Of a stretch of DNA of 64,000 nucleotides, positions 1 through 9,734 are shown in pieces. A program made the translations under genes and the position numbers. The first letter of the stretch is position 1. Each line of letters starts with the position of its first letter. Under the pieces are notes generated by a model that did no database searches, was not told the origin of the DNA, and was given only the letters and a program-made list of their open reading frames with translations. The DNA comes from Sphingomonas sp. AP4-R1. GTDB lineage: Bacteria; Pseudomonadota; Alphaproteobacteria; Sphingomonadales; Sphingomonadaceae. The stretch is from NCBI RefSeq assembly GCF_013113735.1, contig NZ_CP053346.1, positions 2,556,001 through 2,620,000 of the forward strand, given 5' to 3'.

Positions 1-1
1 C

Positions 2-619
2 GAATCCTACATCGACCCCGTGGATCTGAGGACGGAGCTCATTGAAACATCGTTCATCATCGCGGTCTTTTCGTGGAAGCTGCAGCGGCCCATCATCAAT
101 AAGATCGTCTATGACGGCGGCCCGAAGAGATATGTCGCGGCTTCATCCAGCTTCCCGAAGACCAGGAGCCACAGCCTGCAGAAGAAGGCCGGCCAGTTCG
201 CTTTCATCGGCGATATCGGCAATCACTATTTCGACACGCTTGGCACCCTGATCGATTACGACACGAGCACCCAGTTCGACATGGAGCCATTCTTGGCATT
301 GGCCGCAATGCTCCGAAATCCTGCGTTCGTCGATCGCAGGGCCGTGTTAAAAGGACCTATCGGTGGAACGCCGCAGCTCTTCAAAATCTATCCCTATCTC
401 AAGACGCTGGAGATCGCGGTTCGCTGGGCGAATGCGGCATTTGGTAACCTTTTCCTGAACGGTCGCGAGATCTTCGATTTCGAGAAGATCATGGTTCCGG
501 AAATCGATGCGGAAACGCTCGAGACCTTCTTCCCCTTGGCGGAGCTCGATCCTGCGGGTTATTTTCGCGGGTCGGCGGATATGGCCACGGTGAGCGGGAT
601 CGCCGATGACGATGCTTGA
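2..619 (+). CDS. Hypothetical protein, 5' end outside the window
   Basis: The frame is open from base 2 and runs about 205 codons to a TGA at 617-619. A GTG at 20 could serve as a start, but nothing resembling a ribosome site precedes it and the frame continues upstream of it, so I treat it as the C-terminal part of a longer gene cut by the window edge. The protein is soluble, with no signal peptide, membrane segment or motif I recognise. It is followed 89 bases later by the HEPN-like gene on the same strand, so the two may be co-transcribed. Function unknown. Confidence 0.6.
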   Translation, partial: ESYIDPVDLRTELIETSFIIAVFSWKLQRPIINKIVYDGGPKRYVAASSSFPKTRSHSLQKKAGQFAFIGDIGNHYFDTLGTLIDYDTSTQFDMEPFLALAAMLRNPAFVDRRAVLKGPIGGTPQLFKIYPYLKTLEIAVRWANAAFGNLFLNGREIFDFEKIMVPEIDAETLETFFPLAELDPAGYFRGSADMATVSGIADDDA

Positions 620-708
620 ACGGCAGCCGTCGTGATGGCCGCCCGGCTGTCGGGCGATGCGCCGGCGTTGGCCTCGGCAAGGTCGTGTCGTCCTGAAATG
701 AGGTGACC

Positions 709-2106
709 ATGACGACTAGGCACGGCACCGGCGCCATTCTGATTCACCCTCAAGCCGATCGCTTGGGCAATCTGCTCTGGCCGGGGTCATTGCCCGCGGA
801 GCACAGCGCGGCATTGACGGCTGCGCTCGAGGCAATGCGGGCTCAGGGGTATTGGGCGAGCGCATTTCCGGAAGGCGATGGCGTCGCCTTCCAATGGCAC
901 GGTGGCACGCCGTATGCGGAGGACAGCGGCCTTGCGGCGCTCAGCGCGGCCTTCGACTTCCTCGACGTCGAAGTGCTCGATCCTTGCGAGACGGCGGGAA
1001 AGGCGCTCGCGCGGCTGGCCGCAAGCCGGCTCGTCGCATGTACCTATCTCGTCCCGGTAGAAGGCCTGCGCCTGGAAGCTTCCTTCAGGCTGGGTGACAC
1101 GCGCTTCCACGCACCGGTCGACGGCGAATATATTCGCCTCGCCGATCATGCCTGGAGCGAATTGTGCGACGTGCCGGGGGCGGACGTAAATCCCGACTGG
1201 GCGCCGGATGATAAGGCGAGCGGCACGACCGAACTGCTCGGGCGGCCGCTGATCGAGCGTCGCATCACAATACCGATGTCGCTGATCTACGAGGCCGAGT
1301 CCGGCTTCGACGGGCAATCCGCGCTGCTTCGGCGTCTCATGGAGGATGCCGACCACGCTCTCGACCCGATCCGCTACGATCGCTGCAGCTATCGCCGGCT
1401 TGAATATCTGCCGGCCAAACCCGGCTGGGTTGGTGAATTCGCGCTTGCCTATCTGGTGCCGGACGAGCCCGCGCATGCGGCGCGACTGTTCGCGGGCAAG
1501 CCCTACGTCCTGCGGGTTCACAACAACTGGCTTGGCCTGGACGTCGATCGCAGCGAATTGTCATGGGCCGAGCCGCTCGCCGCGATGATCGTCGACAATG
1601 ACGACACGGACGACATCACGCTCGCGCTCAGTAGCGCCCTTCGCGCCCTCAACCGCGCATTCTATCTCGTCGAGCTAGAAGCCTCCTTCCTCCACCTCGT
1701 CTATGCGATCGACGCGCTATGCGAACCCGACAGGCTGCGCGGCGATCGCCATCGTTTATGGATCAGCGCCTTCGCCTGTGGTGGCAAACCCGGCCATTTC
1801 GCCAAGATCCTAGACGACTTCGATCGCCACTATGCGGTGCGCAACAGCATCGTTCACCAGGGCGCGACCTTTGCGAGCCTCGGGCTCGGAGGGGAGGCGG
1901 AATGCCAATTCGTGCTCGACCTGCTCGGGTCGTGCATCCAGACCATCGCGATCTCGGGGCTCTCCACCCGACACGAAGCGGCTGATTTCGCCTTCGCGAT
2001 CCTGACATCGCCGACCATCGCTCCGCTTGTGGCGGCGAAGGCCTCCAAGCATTTCACGCTGCCACTGACCGCCGACAGGGGGTTCACTGAGCATATGCGG
2101 AGCTAA
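709..2106 (+). CDS. HEPN-like domain protein of unknown function
   Basis: A 465-residue soluble protein. Near residue 380 it carries RNSIVH inside a helical context (RHYAVRNSIVHQG), which matches the R-x4-6-H motif of HEPN RNases and HEPN-fold abortive-infection proteins. The N-terminal 300 residues show no motif I can name; ApeA-type proteins have a similar plan (large N-terminal part, C-terminal HEPN), but that is only a resemblance. An in-frame GTG at 703 could start two codons earlier. I prefer ATG 709 because TGAGG at 699-703 sits five bases upstream. The HEPN assignment is inference from one motif; RNase activity is not shown. Confidence 0.6.
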   Translation: MTTRHGTGAILIHPQADRLGNLLWPGSLPAEHSAALTAALEAMRAQGYWASAFPEGDGVAFQWHGGTPYAEDSGLAALSAAFDFLDVEVLDPCETAGKALARLAASRLVACTYLVPVEGLRLEASFRLGDTRFHAPVDGEYIRLADHAWSELCDVPGADVNPDWAPDDKASGTTELLGRPLIERRITIPMSLIYEAESGFDGQSALLRRLMEDADHALDPIRYDRCSYRRLEYLPAKPGWVGEFALAYLVPDEPAHAARLFAGKPYVLRVHNNWLGLDVDRSELSWAEPLAAMIVDNDDTDDITLALSSALRALNRAFYLVELEASFLHLVYAIDALCEPDRLRGDRHRLWISAFACGGKPGHFAKILDDFDRHYAVRNSIVHQGATFASLGLGGEAECQFVLDLLGSCIQTIAISGLSTRHEAADFAFAILTSPTIAPLVAAKASKHFTLPLTADRGFTEHMRS

Positions 2107-2693
2107 ATAGCTGACTTCACCCTTTGCGTAGTATTGTAGTCACGTTGGCCGCTTGTGGCGCAGTAGTAAGGCCCGTCGAGCTGCGGAATCCAGTCAAAGT
2201 CACAGCTGGCCGAGTGTAAATACAGATAATGCATCTTGCTACACCGGGGGTCACTACAGTTCTAACGTCCGCTATAGCTAGGGTCGTAGCTGGAACCCGC
2301 CAGTCTGCAGGCGGCCCCGCTACTGACGTTCCGAGACACCGGTCGAGCGAACGTTGAACATCGGCTTCTGACAAAAGCCGCCGTTCGACACGCCGCTGGC
2401 GAACGGCAGCAATGTCCCATTTTCCGCCGTCGCGGTCGGTTGAGTAGGCAGGATGAACGAATGTCGGAAGTTGGGAAGCGAGGAAGGCGGCCTGGCCGAC
2501 CGATTATGGGTCCTCGCGGACAGGAGCGGGAAGGGCGACTAACGACCAAAAGTGGTCCTAGGCTCAATACAGACTATACGACAAAAGCTGCCATTCAAAC
2601 GAGAGCTACGGTTAGGGTGCGGGAAAACCGGAATGGACGGTTCAAGTCAATTATCGCCGCCGTAAGAAATGGACCGGCCACTACCAGCCGTGC
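2107..2693. other. Gene-free stretch
   Basis: No credible coding frame on either strand. The only long frames here are arginine- and serine-rich translations without homology cues or ribosome sites. It separates the plus-strand HEPN-like gene from the end of the minus-strand phosphopantetheinyl transferase, so it probably holds both 3' ends. I see no clear terminator hairpin. Confidence 0.5.
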
Positions 2694-3353
2694 TTACAGT
2701 ACTACAGTGGGCGCGAAGGAGAGTGCCAAAGACAAGACTGCCCCATCGACTAAATGTATCCGGCACGTCGTTTGCCCGGCAGCTGACGTTGCGATCAGGC
2801 CATCGGCCACTTCGAGAGTATTTATCTCCACGGGATCGATCTGCGAAGCCATCCCGACAGCCTTGGCGTGCGCTTCCTTGGCGAGCCAGCGCCGGATCAA
2901 AGCGACCCGGGATGCACCGAAGAGATCGCTCTGCTCACGGCGTGTGAAGACATCCGACGGCGGCGGCTCTGCATCGATTGGTTCGACATCCACGCCGATC
3001 GGGCCTGTTGCCAGCCCGATAAGACAGTGCGGCCATTGCCCTGCCACGCTGACGTACCAGCCTCCGGGTGCTTCCACGCGCAAGGCTCCGGTTTGACACC
3101 GCCTTATGGTAATACGATCCGGATGCGTGCTGGCCACTTGAGCAAGCAGCGCTTTGGTCAATCGCCGCCTCAGGCTCCGCATTTCTGCCTGAGGTAAGAC
3201 CGCAAAGTCGCTGAGATCGGCTGCCGACAGTGCGGCGCGCGCCGCTGCCCGCTCGGCGTCGATGGTATCCAGCCGAACATACCAGCAAACTGCCGAGCCG
3301 ATCCCAATGCGCAGGCCCTCGAGATCACCCGTATGCCAGATCGGGGTGCTCAT
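2694..3353 (-). CDS. 4'-phosphopantetheinyl transferase (Sfp type)
   Basis: This 219-residue enzyme would transfer the phosphopantetheine arm from CoA to the carrier-domain serine of the adjacent NRPS. The signatures are IGVDVEPID (Mg-binding aspartate and glutamate) and RRWLAKEAHAKAVG, which follows the W-x2-KEA-x2-K pattern of Sfp/AcpT proteins. The ATG at 3353 overlaps the NRPS stop as ATGA (3350-3353), which implies translational coupling. An upstream in-frame extension to 3389 is possible but would lie inside the NRPS gene. Sfp-type proteins are usually about 220-240 residues, so this appears full length. Its position suggests a dedicated activator of the NRPS rather than a housekeeping enzyme. 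Confidence 0.9.
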   Translation of the reverse strand: MSTPIWHTGDLEGLRIGIGSAVCWYVRLDTIDAERAAARAALSAADLSDFAVLPQAEMRSLRRRLTKALLAQVASTHPDRITIRRCQTGALRVEAPGGWYVSVAGQWPHCLIGLATGPIGVDVEPIDAEPPPSDVFTRREQSDLFGASRVALIRRWLAKEAHAKAVGMASQIDPVEINTLEVADGLIATSAAGQTTCRIHLVDGAVLSLALSFAPTVVL

Positions 3354-6300
3354 CCTGTCCGGGTGAGCGCAGCCGGCGATCCTTCCCACGATGTCCCCGG
3401 CGGCAGCGTCTCGCCCTTCATGACGACGGACAGATCGCCCAACTGCGCATCTTCGCCAATCTCGGCGTCGTAAAGGACGATCGCGTAGGAGCCGATCGTC
3501 GCCCGGTCGCCCACGGTCACGCCACTCACCTTCATCACCCGATCCTCGAACAGGTGCGTCTGCAGACCGGAGAAGTCGTTGAGCGCGACATCGTCGCCGA
3601 TCCGTACTAGATCATGCTCGGTCACATCGGTCGTATCGAGGTAGCAGCGCCGCCCGATCCTGCAGCCGAGGAGTCTGAGATAGGCGGGCAGCCAGGGTGT
3701 TCCGCGCAGCGGCTCCAACAGGTTCGGCACGGCCAGATTCTCGTAGGTCGCTGTGATGAGTTCCGTCCGCCAGACGAAGGTACTCCATAGCGGCTGGGTG
3801 GTCGCCCGATAGCGCCCCATCACAAGCCATTTCAGCAGCACGACCGACAGGCCGCAGGCCAGCGCGAAGCCGACATAGAGGAATGGGAATGTGTAGAGGA
3901 TCTTGTAGCCGCCGTAGCGCAGCTCATCGATCTCACCCACCGCCGAGAGGAGGAGGCTGAAAAAGGCGATGAACAAGGCCAGCGACAGCGTCACGCGGAT
4001 CGCCTCGATCGAAAGGCGCGTCGCGATCAGACGCTTGCCGGGATTGAAGCGCGAGCCCTCGTCGAACAGTCCGATCGTCTGCCGCACCGGCAGCGAAATG
4101 GGCGGCGAGCCGAACCAGGTGCCGTCGGGCTTCTCGGCGCCGCCATCTTCGGGCGGCTTGGACAGCACGCCGATCAGCACGCCGTCGCCGATCGAGGCGC
4201 CGGTCGGCAGCAGGGCCGAATTGCCGATGAAAGACCGCCGCCCGATCTTCGTATGGGCCAGCACGATCGCGCCGGGCTCCACCCGCGCCGCGCCGAACAG
4301 CACGGCATCGGCGATGAAGCTCTCCGGGCCGATATCGACGAGGTCGGGAACGATCGCCGCCGCCGTCGAGATCTCGGCCCGCCGCCCGACCCGGACGCCA
4401 AGCGCGCGATACCAAGGGATCACGTAGAGCGTCGCATAGATCGGATGGAGGAGCCGTAGCGCGAGGTCGTTGATCTGCTGCACGAACCAGAAGCGGACGT
4501 AGAACCAGCTGTGGATCGAGTAGCGCCCGGGATGGACAGGGCCCAAAATAAGCCGCTTCGCGAGCACGGTCAGCACGCACATCAGGATTACATAGGTCAT
4601 GGCCAGAAGCGGCGAGATCAGCAGATAGGTGTAATTGTCGCTGTTCCAGTCGATCTCGATCATCGAGATCAAGCCGGGCGCAATCGGCAGGATCGAGACG
4701 ATCGGCAGGATCAGAGCCGCGATCGTCAGCGCGACGCCTATCAGCGCGCGCCTCACGGGACCGGCCGTGTCGTCGGCCCGCTGCGGTAGCCCTTCGGAGA
4801 TGCGCCGCCCGGGCGATCCGCTCCAGCTCTCGCCTGCCGGAATATGTACGCCAGCCGGGAGTGCGGAGAGATCTTCCAGCGCCGCGCCCTCGCCAATCAC
4901 CGCGTCCCGTCCGACCACAGCCATCGATCCGACGAAACCGCCGTTGCCGATCCTCGCCGTCCCCAGATGCAGCAGGCCCCGCTCGACCGAACTGGTCGCC
5001 AGCATCGCATAGTCGCTGATCACGGCGTCATCGCCGATCGTTACCAGATCAGCCGCGTCGATATTGCCCCGGCCGATGAAGGCGCGCTGGCCCACTCTGG
5101 CGCCGAGGAGCCGGTAGTAGGTCCGGATCATCGGCGTACCGGCCAGATAGGGCGTGGCGATCACCTCGGAGAAGCGCCGCACGAACCACCAGCGGAAATA
5201 GTAGGCGCCCCACAGCGGATAAACGCCGCGCCGGAAGCGCCCGATCACTACCCATTTGACGACGATCGAGGCCGCCATCGCCAGCGGCGGGATCAGGATG
5301 AAGCTCAGCCCGCTCAGCAGCAATGCGCTCACCCGGTTCATGTCGCCGGCCAGATGAATGTAGGCGACGTACGGGAAGAACCATTGCAGCCCGGCCACCG
5401 AATAGATCGGCAACAGCGCGATGGTCTGCGCGATCCAGCACAGCCAGCGCTTCCATGCCGCGATGCAATGAAAGGGTTGTCCGGCCACCTTGTCCGGTAC
5501 GATCCGGTCAGCCAGCCGGGCGGCGAGCCCGCGGATCGTGGGCGCGGCATAAACGTCCTGAATCGAGACGCCCGCCAGCCCCGGGAAGCGGCGAATGGCG
5601 GAGACGAGCCGCGCCGCCTTCAGCGAATGACCGCCCAGATCCTCGAACAGATCGTCCAGCACCGAGACCTTCTGCGGCGCGAACGCCTCTGACCAGATGG
5701 CGTGGAGTCGCTCCTCCAGCGGCGTCGCGGGCGCGACCGTCTCGCGCTCCTCAGCCGGGGCGACGACGGGGCGCTGCAGGGCTTTGCGATCCACCTTGCC
5801 GGACGCCGGTAGTGTCGGTAGCGCCTCTAGCACCTGATAGGCCGCTGGCCGCATATAATTAGGCAGCCGGTCGCGCACCCGCGCGCGGACCGCATCCAGA
5901 TCGATGGCAGTACCGGAGCGGGCGACCACGAAGGCCGCGAGAAATTCCGCGCCATCCTCATCCCTGAAAAGATGGACGACGGCCTGTGCGACAGACGGAT
6001 CGTCGGCGATCACCGCCTCGATCTCGGCCAATTCGACCCGGAAACCGCGGATCTTCACCTGCGTGTCGATCCGGCCGATGAACTCGATGTCTCCCACCGC
6101 ATCGAGGCGGACCAGATCGCCCGATCGATAGATCAGGGCAGGCGCACCGTCCGGCCCGTCGAACGGCGTCTTCACGAACTTCTCAGCGGTAAGGTCCGGC
6201 AGGTTGACGTAGCCAGCCCCGACCCCCGGCCCGCCAATGACCAGTTCGCCCTCGGCGCCGGCCGGCACCGGCCAGAGCTTTTCGTCCACGATCCAGGCAG

Positions 6301-7384
6301 TATAGCCCGGCAACGGCCGGCCGATCGTCACCCGGCGGCCGGGCTGCAGCTCGGTCCACGTGGCCGTCACCGTGGTCTCGGTGGGGCCGTAGGTGTTGAG
6401 CATGCGCAGCCCCGGGCGCGCCCAGCGATTGACCAGATCGGGCGGACAGGCCTCGCCACCCAGATTGAGCAGGCGCAGCGTCGGCATGTCGGTCTCGACC
6501 AGGGTCAGCAGCGACGGCACGACATGCCAGATCGTCACCCCCTCCGCCGCCAGCACGATCGCGATGTCCGGCCCGGCCTTGGCCAGCGCCTCGTTCGCCA
6601 CGAGCAGTTCGGCGCCGACGAAGAAGGCGCTCCACATCGTCTCGACCGACATGTCGAACGCCAGGCTGAAACCGCCGAACACCTTGTCCTCAGGCTCCAG
6701 CGCCAGGATCGCGCATTCGGAACGGACGAGATGGCAGGCATTGCGATGCGTGATCGCCACGCCCTTGGGCCGCCCGGTCGTGCCGGACGTGTAGATGATA
6801 TAGGCCAAATCATCCGGGACCGCACCGCTTTCCGTGCGGTCGATCGCCCTCGCCTCATGCGCGGCGAGATCGCCCAGTGCAGCATCGACCACCAGGGTAC
6901 GTCCCGGCATGTCGGCCGCCCGCTCGCTCTCGGTGACAATCAGGACCGCACCGCTGTCCTCCGCGATGAAATCGATGCGGTCCTGCGGATAGGTCCAGTC
7001 GACCGGGACATAGCAAGCGCCGGCCCAAAGCGTACCAAGGATAGCCATATACTGATCGAGGCTGCGCGATAGGCAGAGTACGACCCGATCGCCCCGCTCC
7101 ACACCCATCGCACGCAACTGCCGGGCGAAGCGCACCGATCGCTCACGCAACTCCCAATAGGTCAGCGTCGTCTTGCGGTTGTTCTCCGGATCGTTGCCGA
7201 TCAAGCGAACGGCACAGCGAGCGAGGTGCGCGCGGCACGTGGCGTCGAATATTTCATGCAGAAGTTCGTCCCGCGCATAGGGCTCATCTTCGCGCAAGGC
7301 CGGTGCAGGCGTGATCGATGCGTACACAGTCGGCAGTGCCTCTTCCGGCGGCGGCACGGCCAGGTCGGGGCGATTTTCCAGCAT
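3350..7384 (-). CDS. Pls/PosA-family single-module NRPS with membrane and left-handed beta-helix C-terminus
   Basis: About 1344 residues. An adenylation domain fills roughly residues 30-550, with A3 (IIYTSGTTGRPKG), A5 (NTYGPTETT), A7-A8 (YRSGDLVR and GRIDTQVKIRGFRVELAEIE) and A10 (LPASGKVDRKAL). A carrier domain follows at about 570-640, with the phosphopantetheine serine in GGHSL. There is no condensation or thioesterase domain. The C-terminal half has several hydrophobic segments interleaved with three hexapeptide-repeat (left-handed beta-helix) blocks, the layout of the Pls/PosA family whose best-known member makes epsilon-poly-lysine. The product here is unknown. A GTG at 7414 is an alternative start; ATG 7384 is preferred because GGAG lies just upstream. 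The downstream transferase gene overlaps the stop. Confidence 0.88.
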   Translation of the reverse strand: MLENRPDLAVPPPEEALPTVYASITPAPALREDEPYARDELLHEIFDATCRAHLARCAVRLIGNDPENNRKTTLTYWELRERSVRFARQLRAMGVERGDRVVLCLSRSLDQYMAILGTLWAGACYVPVDWTYPQDRIDFIAEDSGAVLIVTESERAADMPGRTLVVDAALGDLAAHEARAIDRTESGAVPDDLAYIIYTSGTTGRPKGVAITHRNACHLVRSECAILALEPEDKVFGGFSLAFDMSVETMWSAFFVGAELLVANEALAKAGPDIAIVLAAEGVTIWHVVPSLLTLVETDMPTLRLLNLGGEACPPDLVNRWARPGLRMLNTYGPTETTVTATWTELQPGRRVTIGRPLPGYTAWIVDEKLWPVPAGAEGELVIGGPGVGAGYVNLPDLTAEKFVKTPFDGPDGAPALIYRSGDLVRLDAVGDIEFIGRIDTQVKIRGFRVELAEIEAVIADDPSVAQAVVHLFRDEDGAEFLAAFVVARSGTAIDLDAVRARVRDRLPNYMRPAAYQVLEALPTLPASGKVDRKALQRPVVAPAEERETVAPATPLEERLHAIWSEAFAPQKVSVLDDLFEDLGGHSLKAARLVSAIRRFPGLAGVSIQDVYAAPTIRGLAARLADRIVPDKVAGQPFHCIAAWKRWLCWIAQTIALLPIYSVAGLQWFFPYVAYIHLAGDMNRVSALLLSGLSFILIPPLAMAASIVVKWVVIGRFRRGVYPLWGAYYFRWWFVRRFSEVIATPYLAGTPMIRTYYRLLGARVGQRAFIGRGNIDAADLVTIGDDAVISDYAMLATSSVERGLLHLGTARIGNGGFVGSMAVVGRDAVIGEGAALEDLSALPAGVHIPAGESWSGSPGRRISEGLPQRADDTAGPVRRALIGVALTIAALILPIVSILPIAPGLISMIEIDWNSDNYTYLLISPLLAMTYVILMCVLTVLAKRLILGPVHPGRYSIHSWFYVRFWFVQQINDLALRLLHPIYATLYVIPWYRALGVRVGRRAEISTAAAIVPDLVDIGPESFIADAVLFGAARVEPGAIVLAHTKIGRRSFIGNSALLPTGASIGDGVLIGVLSKPPEDGGAEKPDGTWFGSPPISLPVRQTIGLFDEGSRFNPGKRLIATRLSIEAIRVTLSLALFIAFFSLLLSAVGEIDELRYGGYKILYTFPFLYVGFALACGLSVVLLKWLVMGRYRATTQPLWSTFVWRTELITATYENLAVPNLLEPLRGTPWLPAYLRLLGCRIGRRCYLDTTDVTEHDLVRIGDDVALNDFSGLQTHLFEDRVMKVSGVTVGDRATIGSYAIVLYDAEIGEDAQLGDLSVVMKGETLPPGTSWEGSPAALTRTG

Positions 7385-7469
7385 CGTCTCTCCATCATCC
7401 GCTGGGACAATCACCCTTCGCGTGGAAGGTTCAATTCGATCGATCGCGCGGACTCACGCTTACTTTTTG

Positions 7470-8186
7470 TTAATCATGCGTTTGTATTTCCCAGCTGGCA
7501 TGCTGGACGCTGTGCGTCTTTTCAAGATGCGCCGCGATGGAGTCCAGATCCGTGTCGATCGCCGCCGTGCTGATCAGCTTCGCACGAATTTCAGCATGTC
7601 CATTTGATCGTTCTTGGATTTCCGTATCGGCGACCGGATATCGCATCAGTTCGAGATGATCGACGAGCAGGTCCCGCACTTCTGGGGCCATGGCAGGGTC
7701 TGCGGTCACCACGACCGAATAGGTCGCTTCCAGGCCGGAGCCGGCCAGCGGGATGCGGTTGATCGCGTTCACGATCGGGCGAAGCAGCGTGTTGCCCGCG
7801 ATTACGAAAATTGTGAGCGTCGTCGCCTCCGCCGCCATGTCCGTCCCCGCGCACGCTCCCACAGCGGCAGAGCACCAGAGCGTCGCGGCCGTATTCAGAC
7901 CGCGGACGTTCATGCCCTTCTTCATGATGACGCCGGCGCCGAGGAAGCCGATACCCGAAACGATGTAGGAGATAACTCGGATCGCCTCGACGTCGCCGGC
8001 GAGCTTCTGGGCCAGATCCGCGAACGCTGATGCGCCGAGCGCCACTAGGGCGTTGGTCCGCAGCCCCGCGGTCCGCTGCCGATACTGCCGCTCTGCCCCG
8101 ATCATCGCTCCAAGCAGGAGGGCGACGGCATAACTGACGAGCGTGTCGAGATAGGAATCGAGGTGAAAGGTTTGAGCGAAGTGCAT
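7470..8186 (-). CDS. MgtC/SapB family inner-membrane protein
   Basis: A 238-residue protein with four or five N-terminal membrane helices and a soluble C-terminal ACT-like region. The MgtC signatures are present: LLLGAMIGAERQ near residue 25, GIGFLGAGVIMKKG near 80, and VRGLNTAATLW after it. MgtC proteins help bacteria cope with low magnesium and, in pathogens, modulate the F-ATPase. It lies 90 bases downstream of an mgtE gene on the same strand, which fits a shared magnesium-linked transcript. The NRPS follows 85 bases later in the same direction. Confidence 0.88.
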   Translation of the reverse strand: MHFAQTFHLDSYLDTLVSYAVALLLGAMIGAERQYRQRTAGLRTNALVALGASAFADLAQKLAGDVEAIRVISYIVSGIGFLGAGVIMKKGMNVRGLNTAATLWCSAAVGACAGTDMAAEATTLTIFVIAGNTLLRPIVNAINRIPLAGSGLEATYSVVVTADPAMAPEVRDLLVDHLELMRYPVADTEIQERSNGHAEIRAKLISTAAIDTDLDSIAAHLEKTHSVQHASWEIQTHD

Positions 8187-8276
8187 GATCGATCCCCGTG
8201 CGGGAGCCTGGCATGACAGGCGATTCTCGGGGATGCCGATGACGGCGCGGAGACACCCGCGCCGTCGGCCGGTTTC

Positions 8277-9635
8277 CTAGAGCAGCGTGCCGGACAGAAT
8301 GGCCAGCGCGATTGAGAAGTAGATGACGAGGCCGGTGACATCGACGAGCGTCGCGACAAAGGGGGCCGACGCGCTCGCGGGATCAAAGCCGATCCGCTGG
8401 AGCAAGAACGGCAGCATCGATCCGGCAAGCGAACCGAAGGTCACGATGCCCACCAAGCCCGTGGCGACGGTCGCGCCGATCAGGCCCCAGTGGGGCCCGT
8501 AGTCGTAGAAGCCAAGCCCCTGCCACAGCGCGATCCGCGCCAATCCCACCGCACCAAGGATGCCGCCCAGCACCAGACCGGCGGGGATCTCACGCAGGGC
8601 TACGCGCCACCAGTCCTTCAGCCGAACCTGGCCGAGCGCCAGCGCGCGGATGATGAGAGACGTCGCCTGGCTGCCGCTGTTGCCGCCCGAGCTCATGATC
8701 AGCGGGATGAAGAGCGTCAGCACGACCGCGCGCTCCAGCTCGGTCTCGAAATGCTGCATGGCGCTCGCGGTCAGCATCTCGGACAGGAAGAGCACGCTGA
8801 GCCAGCCTGCGCGCTTGCGGATCATGGCGAGGAAACCCGTCTGCAGATAGGGGCCGTCCAGCGCCTCGACGCCGCCGAATTTCTGCGCATCCTCCGTATG
8901 CTCAGCGACGAGCGCATCCAGCACGTCATCGACGGTCACGATGCCGAGCGGGCGATCGTCTGCATCCACCACGGGCAGCGCCAGCAGATCGTGCCGACGG
9001 ATGAGATCGCCGATGATCTCGCGATCCGTGTCCGGTGCCACCGTGATGGGATCGCGATCACGGGCGAGGGCGATCGCCGGCGACGCCGGGTCGGCCGCGA
9101 TCAGCCGCCGGAGCGAAATCGTTGCCGCCAGCCGCCCCGTCCCATCAATGAGGAAGATGGAATAGACCGTCTCGCGATTATGCTCGACGGTCCGGATGTG
9201 ATTGAGGACGGCGCCGACCGTCGCGTCGGACGGAGCTGCGACATACTCCGTCGTCATCATGCCGCCGGCGCTGTCGGACGCCCAGGCGAGCAGGCTATCG
9301 AGCGAGCGACGGACTTCGGGCGACAGCGCGGCGAGGATGGGCGCGGCGGTCGCCTCATCCATCGCCGCGAGGACGTCGGCAGCCCGATCCTCGGCCATCT
9401 GCGAGACGAGGCGGACCGCCCGCGCCGGCGGGAGCAGGGCCAGCACGTCGGACGCAGCCACGAATTCAGGCCGGTCGAGAACGCCGACGGCGCGGACGTC
9501 GGGCATGTGGAGCAGCTTTGCCGCGGCCTCGGCAGGCGGCAGCGACTGGAGCATCTCCACAAAGTCGGCGAGATAGAGTCCGCGCTTTGCGGGCCGGAAG
9601 CCGGCGGCCACGCCGGCGATCAGGTCGTTCACCAT
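8277..9635 (-). CDS. mgtE: Magnesium transporter MgtE
   Basis: A 452-residue inner-membrane Mg2+ channel. It has the MgtE N-domain helical repeats (about residues 15-135), two CBS domains (about 140-260) that sense cytosolic Mg2+, and five C-terminal membrane helices from about residue 280. The MSSGGNSGSQA segment at the start of the pore region is the conserved MgtE selectivity motif. The length equals the family norm. The ATG at 9635 has GAGAGG six bases upstream. A short reading frame (9684-9734) precedes it by 48 bases and may be a leader peptide. mgtC follows on the same strand. Confidence 0.93.
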   Translation of the reverse strand: MVNDLIAGVAAGFRPAKRGLYLADFVEMLQSLPPAEAAAKLLHMPDVRAVGVLDRPEFVAASDVLALLPPARAVRLVSQMAEDRAADVLAAMDEATAAPILAALSPEVRRSLDSLLAWASDSAGGMMTTEYVAAPSDATVGAVLNHIRTVEHNRETVYSIFLIDGTGRLAATISLRRLIAADPASPAIALARDRDPITVAPDTDREIIGDLIRRHDLLALPVVDADDRPLGIVTVDDVLDALVAEHTEDAQKFGGVEALDGPYLQTGFLAMIRKRAGWLSVLFLSEMLTASAMQHFETELERAVVLTLFIPLIMSSGGNSGSQATSLIIRALALGQVRLKDWWRVALREIPAGLVLGGILGAVGLARIALWQGLGFYDYGPHWGLIGATVATGLVGIVTFGSLAGSMLPFLLQRIGFDPASASAPFVATLVDVTGLVIYFSIALAILSGTLL

Positions 9636-9683
9636 TTAACACCTCTCGTCCGCACGACCCCGGCGGACGACAGCCAGCGCGAA

Positions 9684-9734
9684 CTAGCGGACGACCTCGG
9701 GGCGAGCGGCCCTACTGGAACTGTCGCTGGACAT
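9684..9734 (-). CDS. Possible 16-residue leader peptide upstream of mgtE
   Basis: The frame reads MSSDSSSRAARPEVVR then TAG, and ends 48 bases before the mgtE start. A purine-rich GGAAGCGAG lies a few bases upstream of its ATG. Short leader peptides are known to control Mg2+ transporter genes in enterics (MgtL and others), and this peptide is similar in length with a cluster of polar residues and an arginine-rich second half. The sequence itself is not MgtL. This could equally be a chance frame. Confidence 0.3.
   Translation of the reverse strand: MSSDSSSRAARPEVVR

Noticed and set aside
2440..3096. 218-codon plus-strand frame
   Set aside because: Basic, low-complexity translation that overlaps the antisense of the phosphopantetheinyl transferase; no support.
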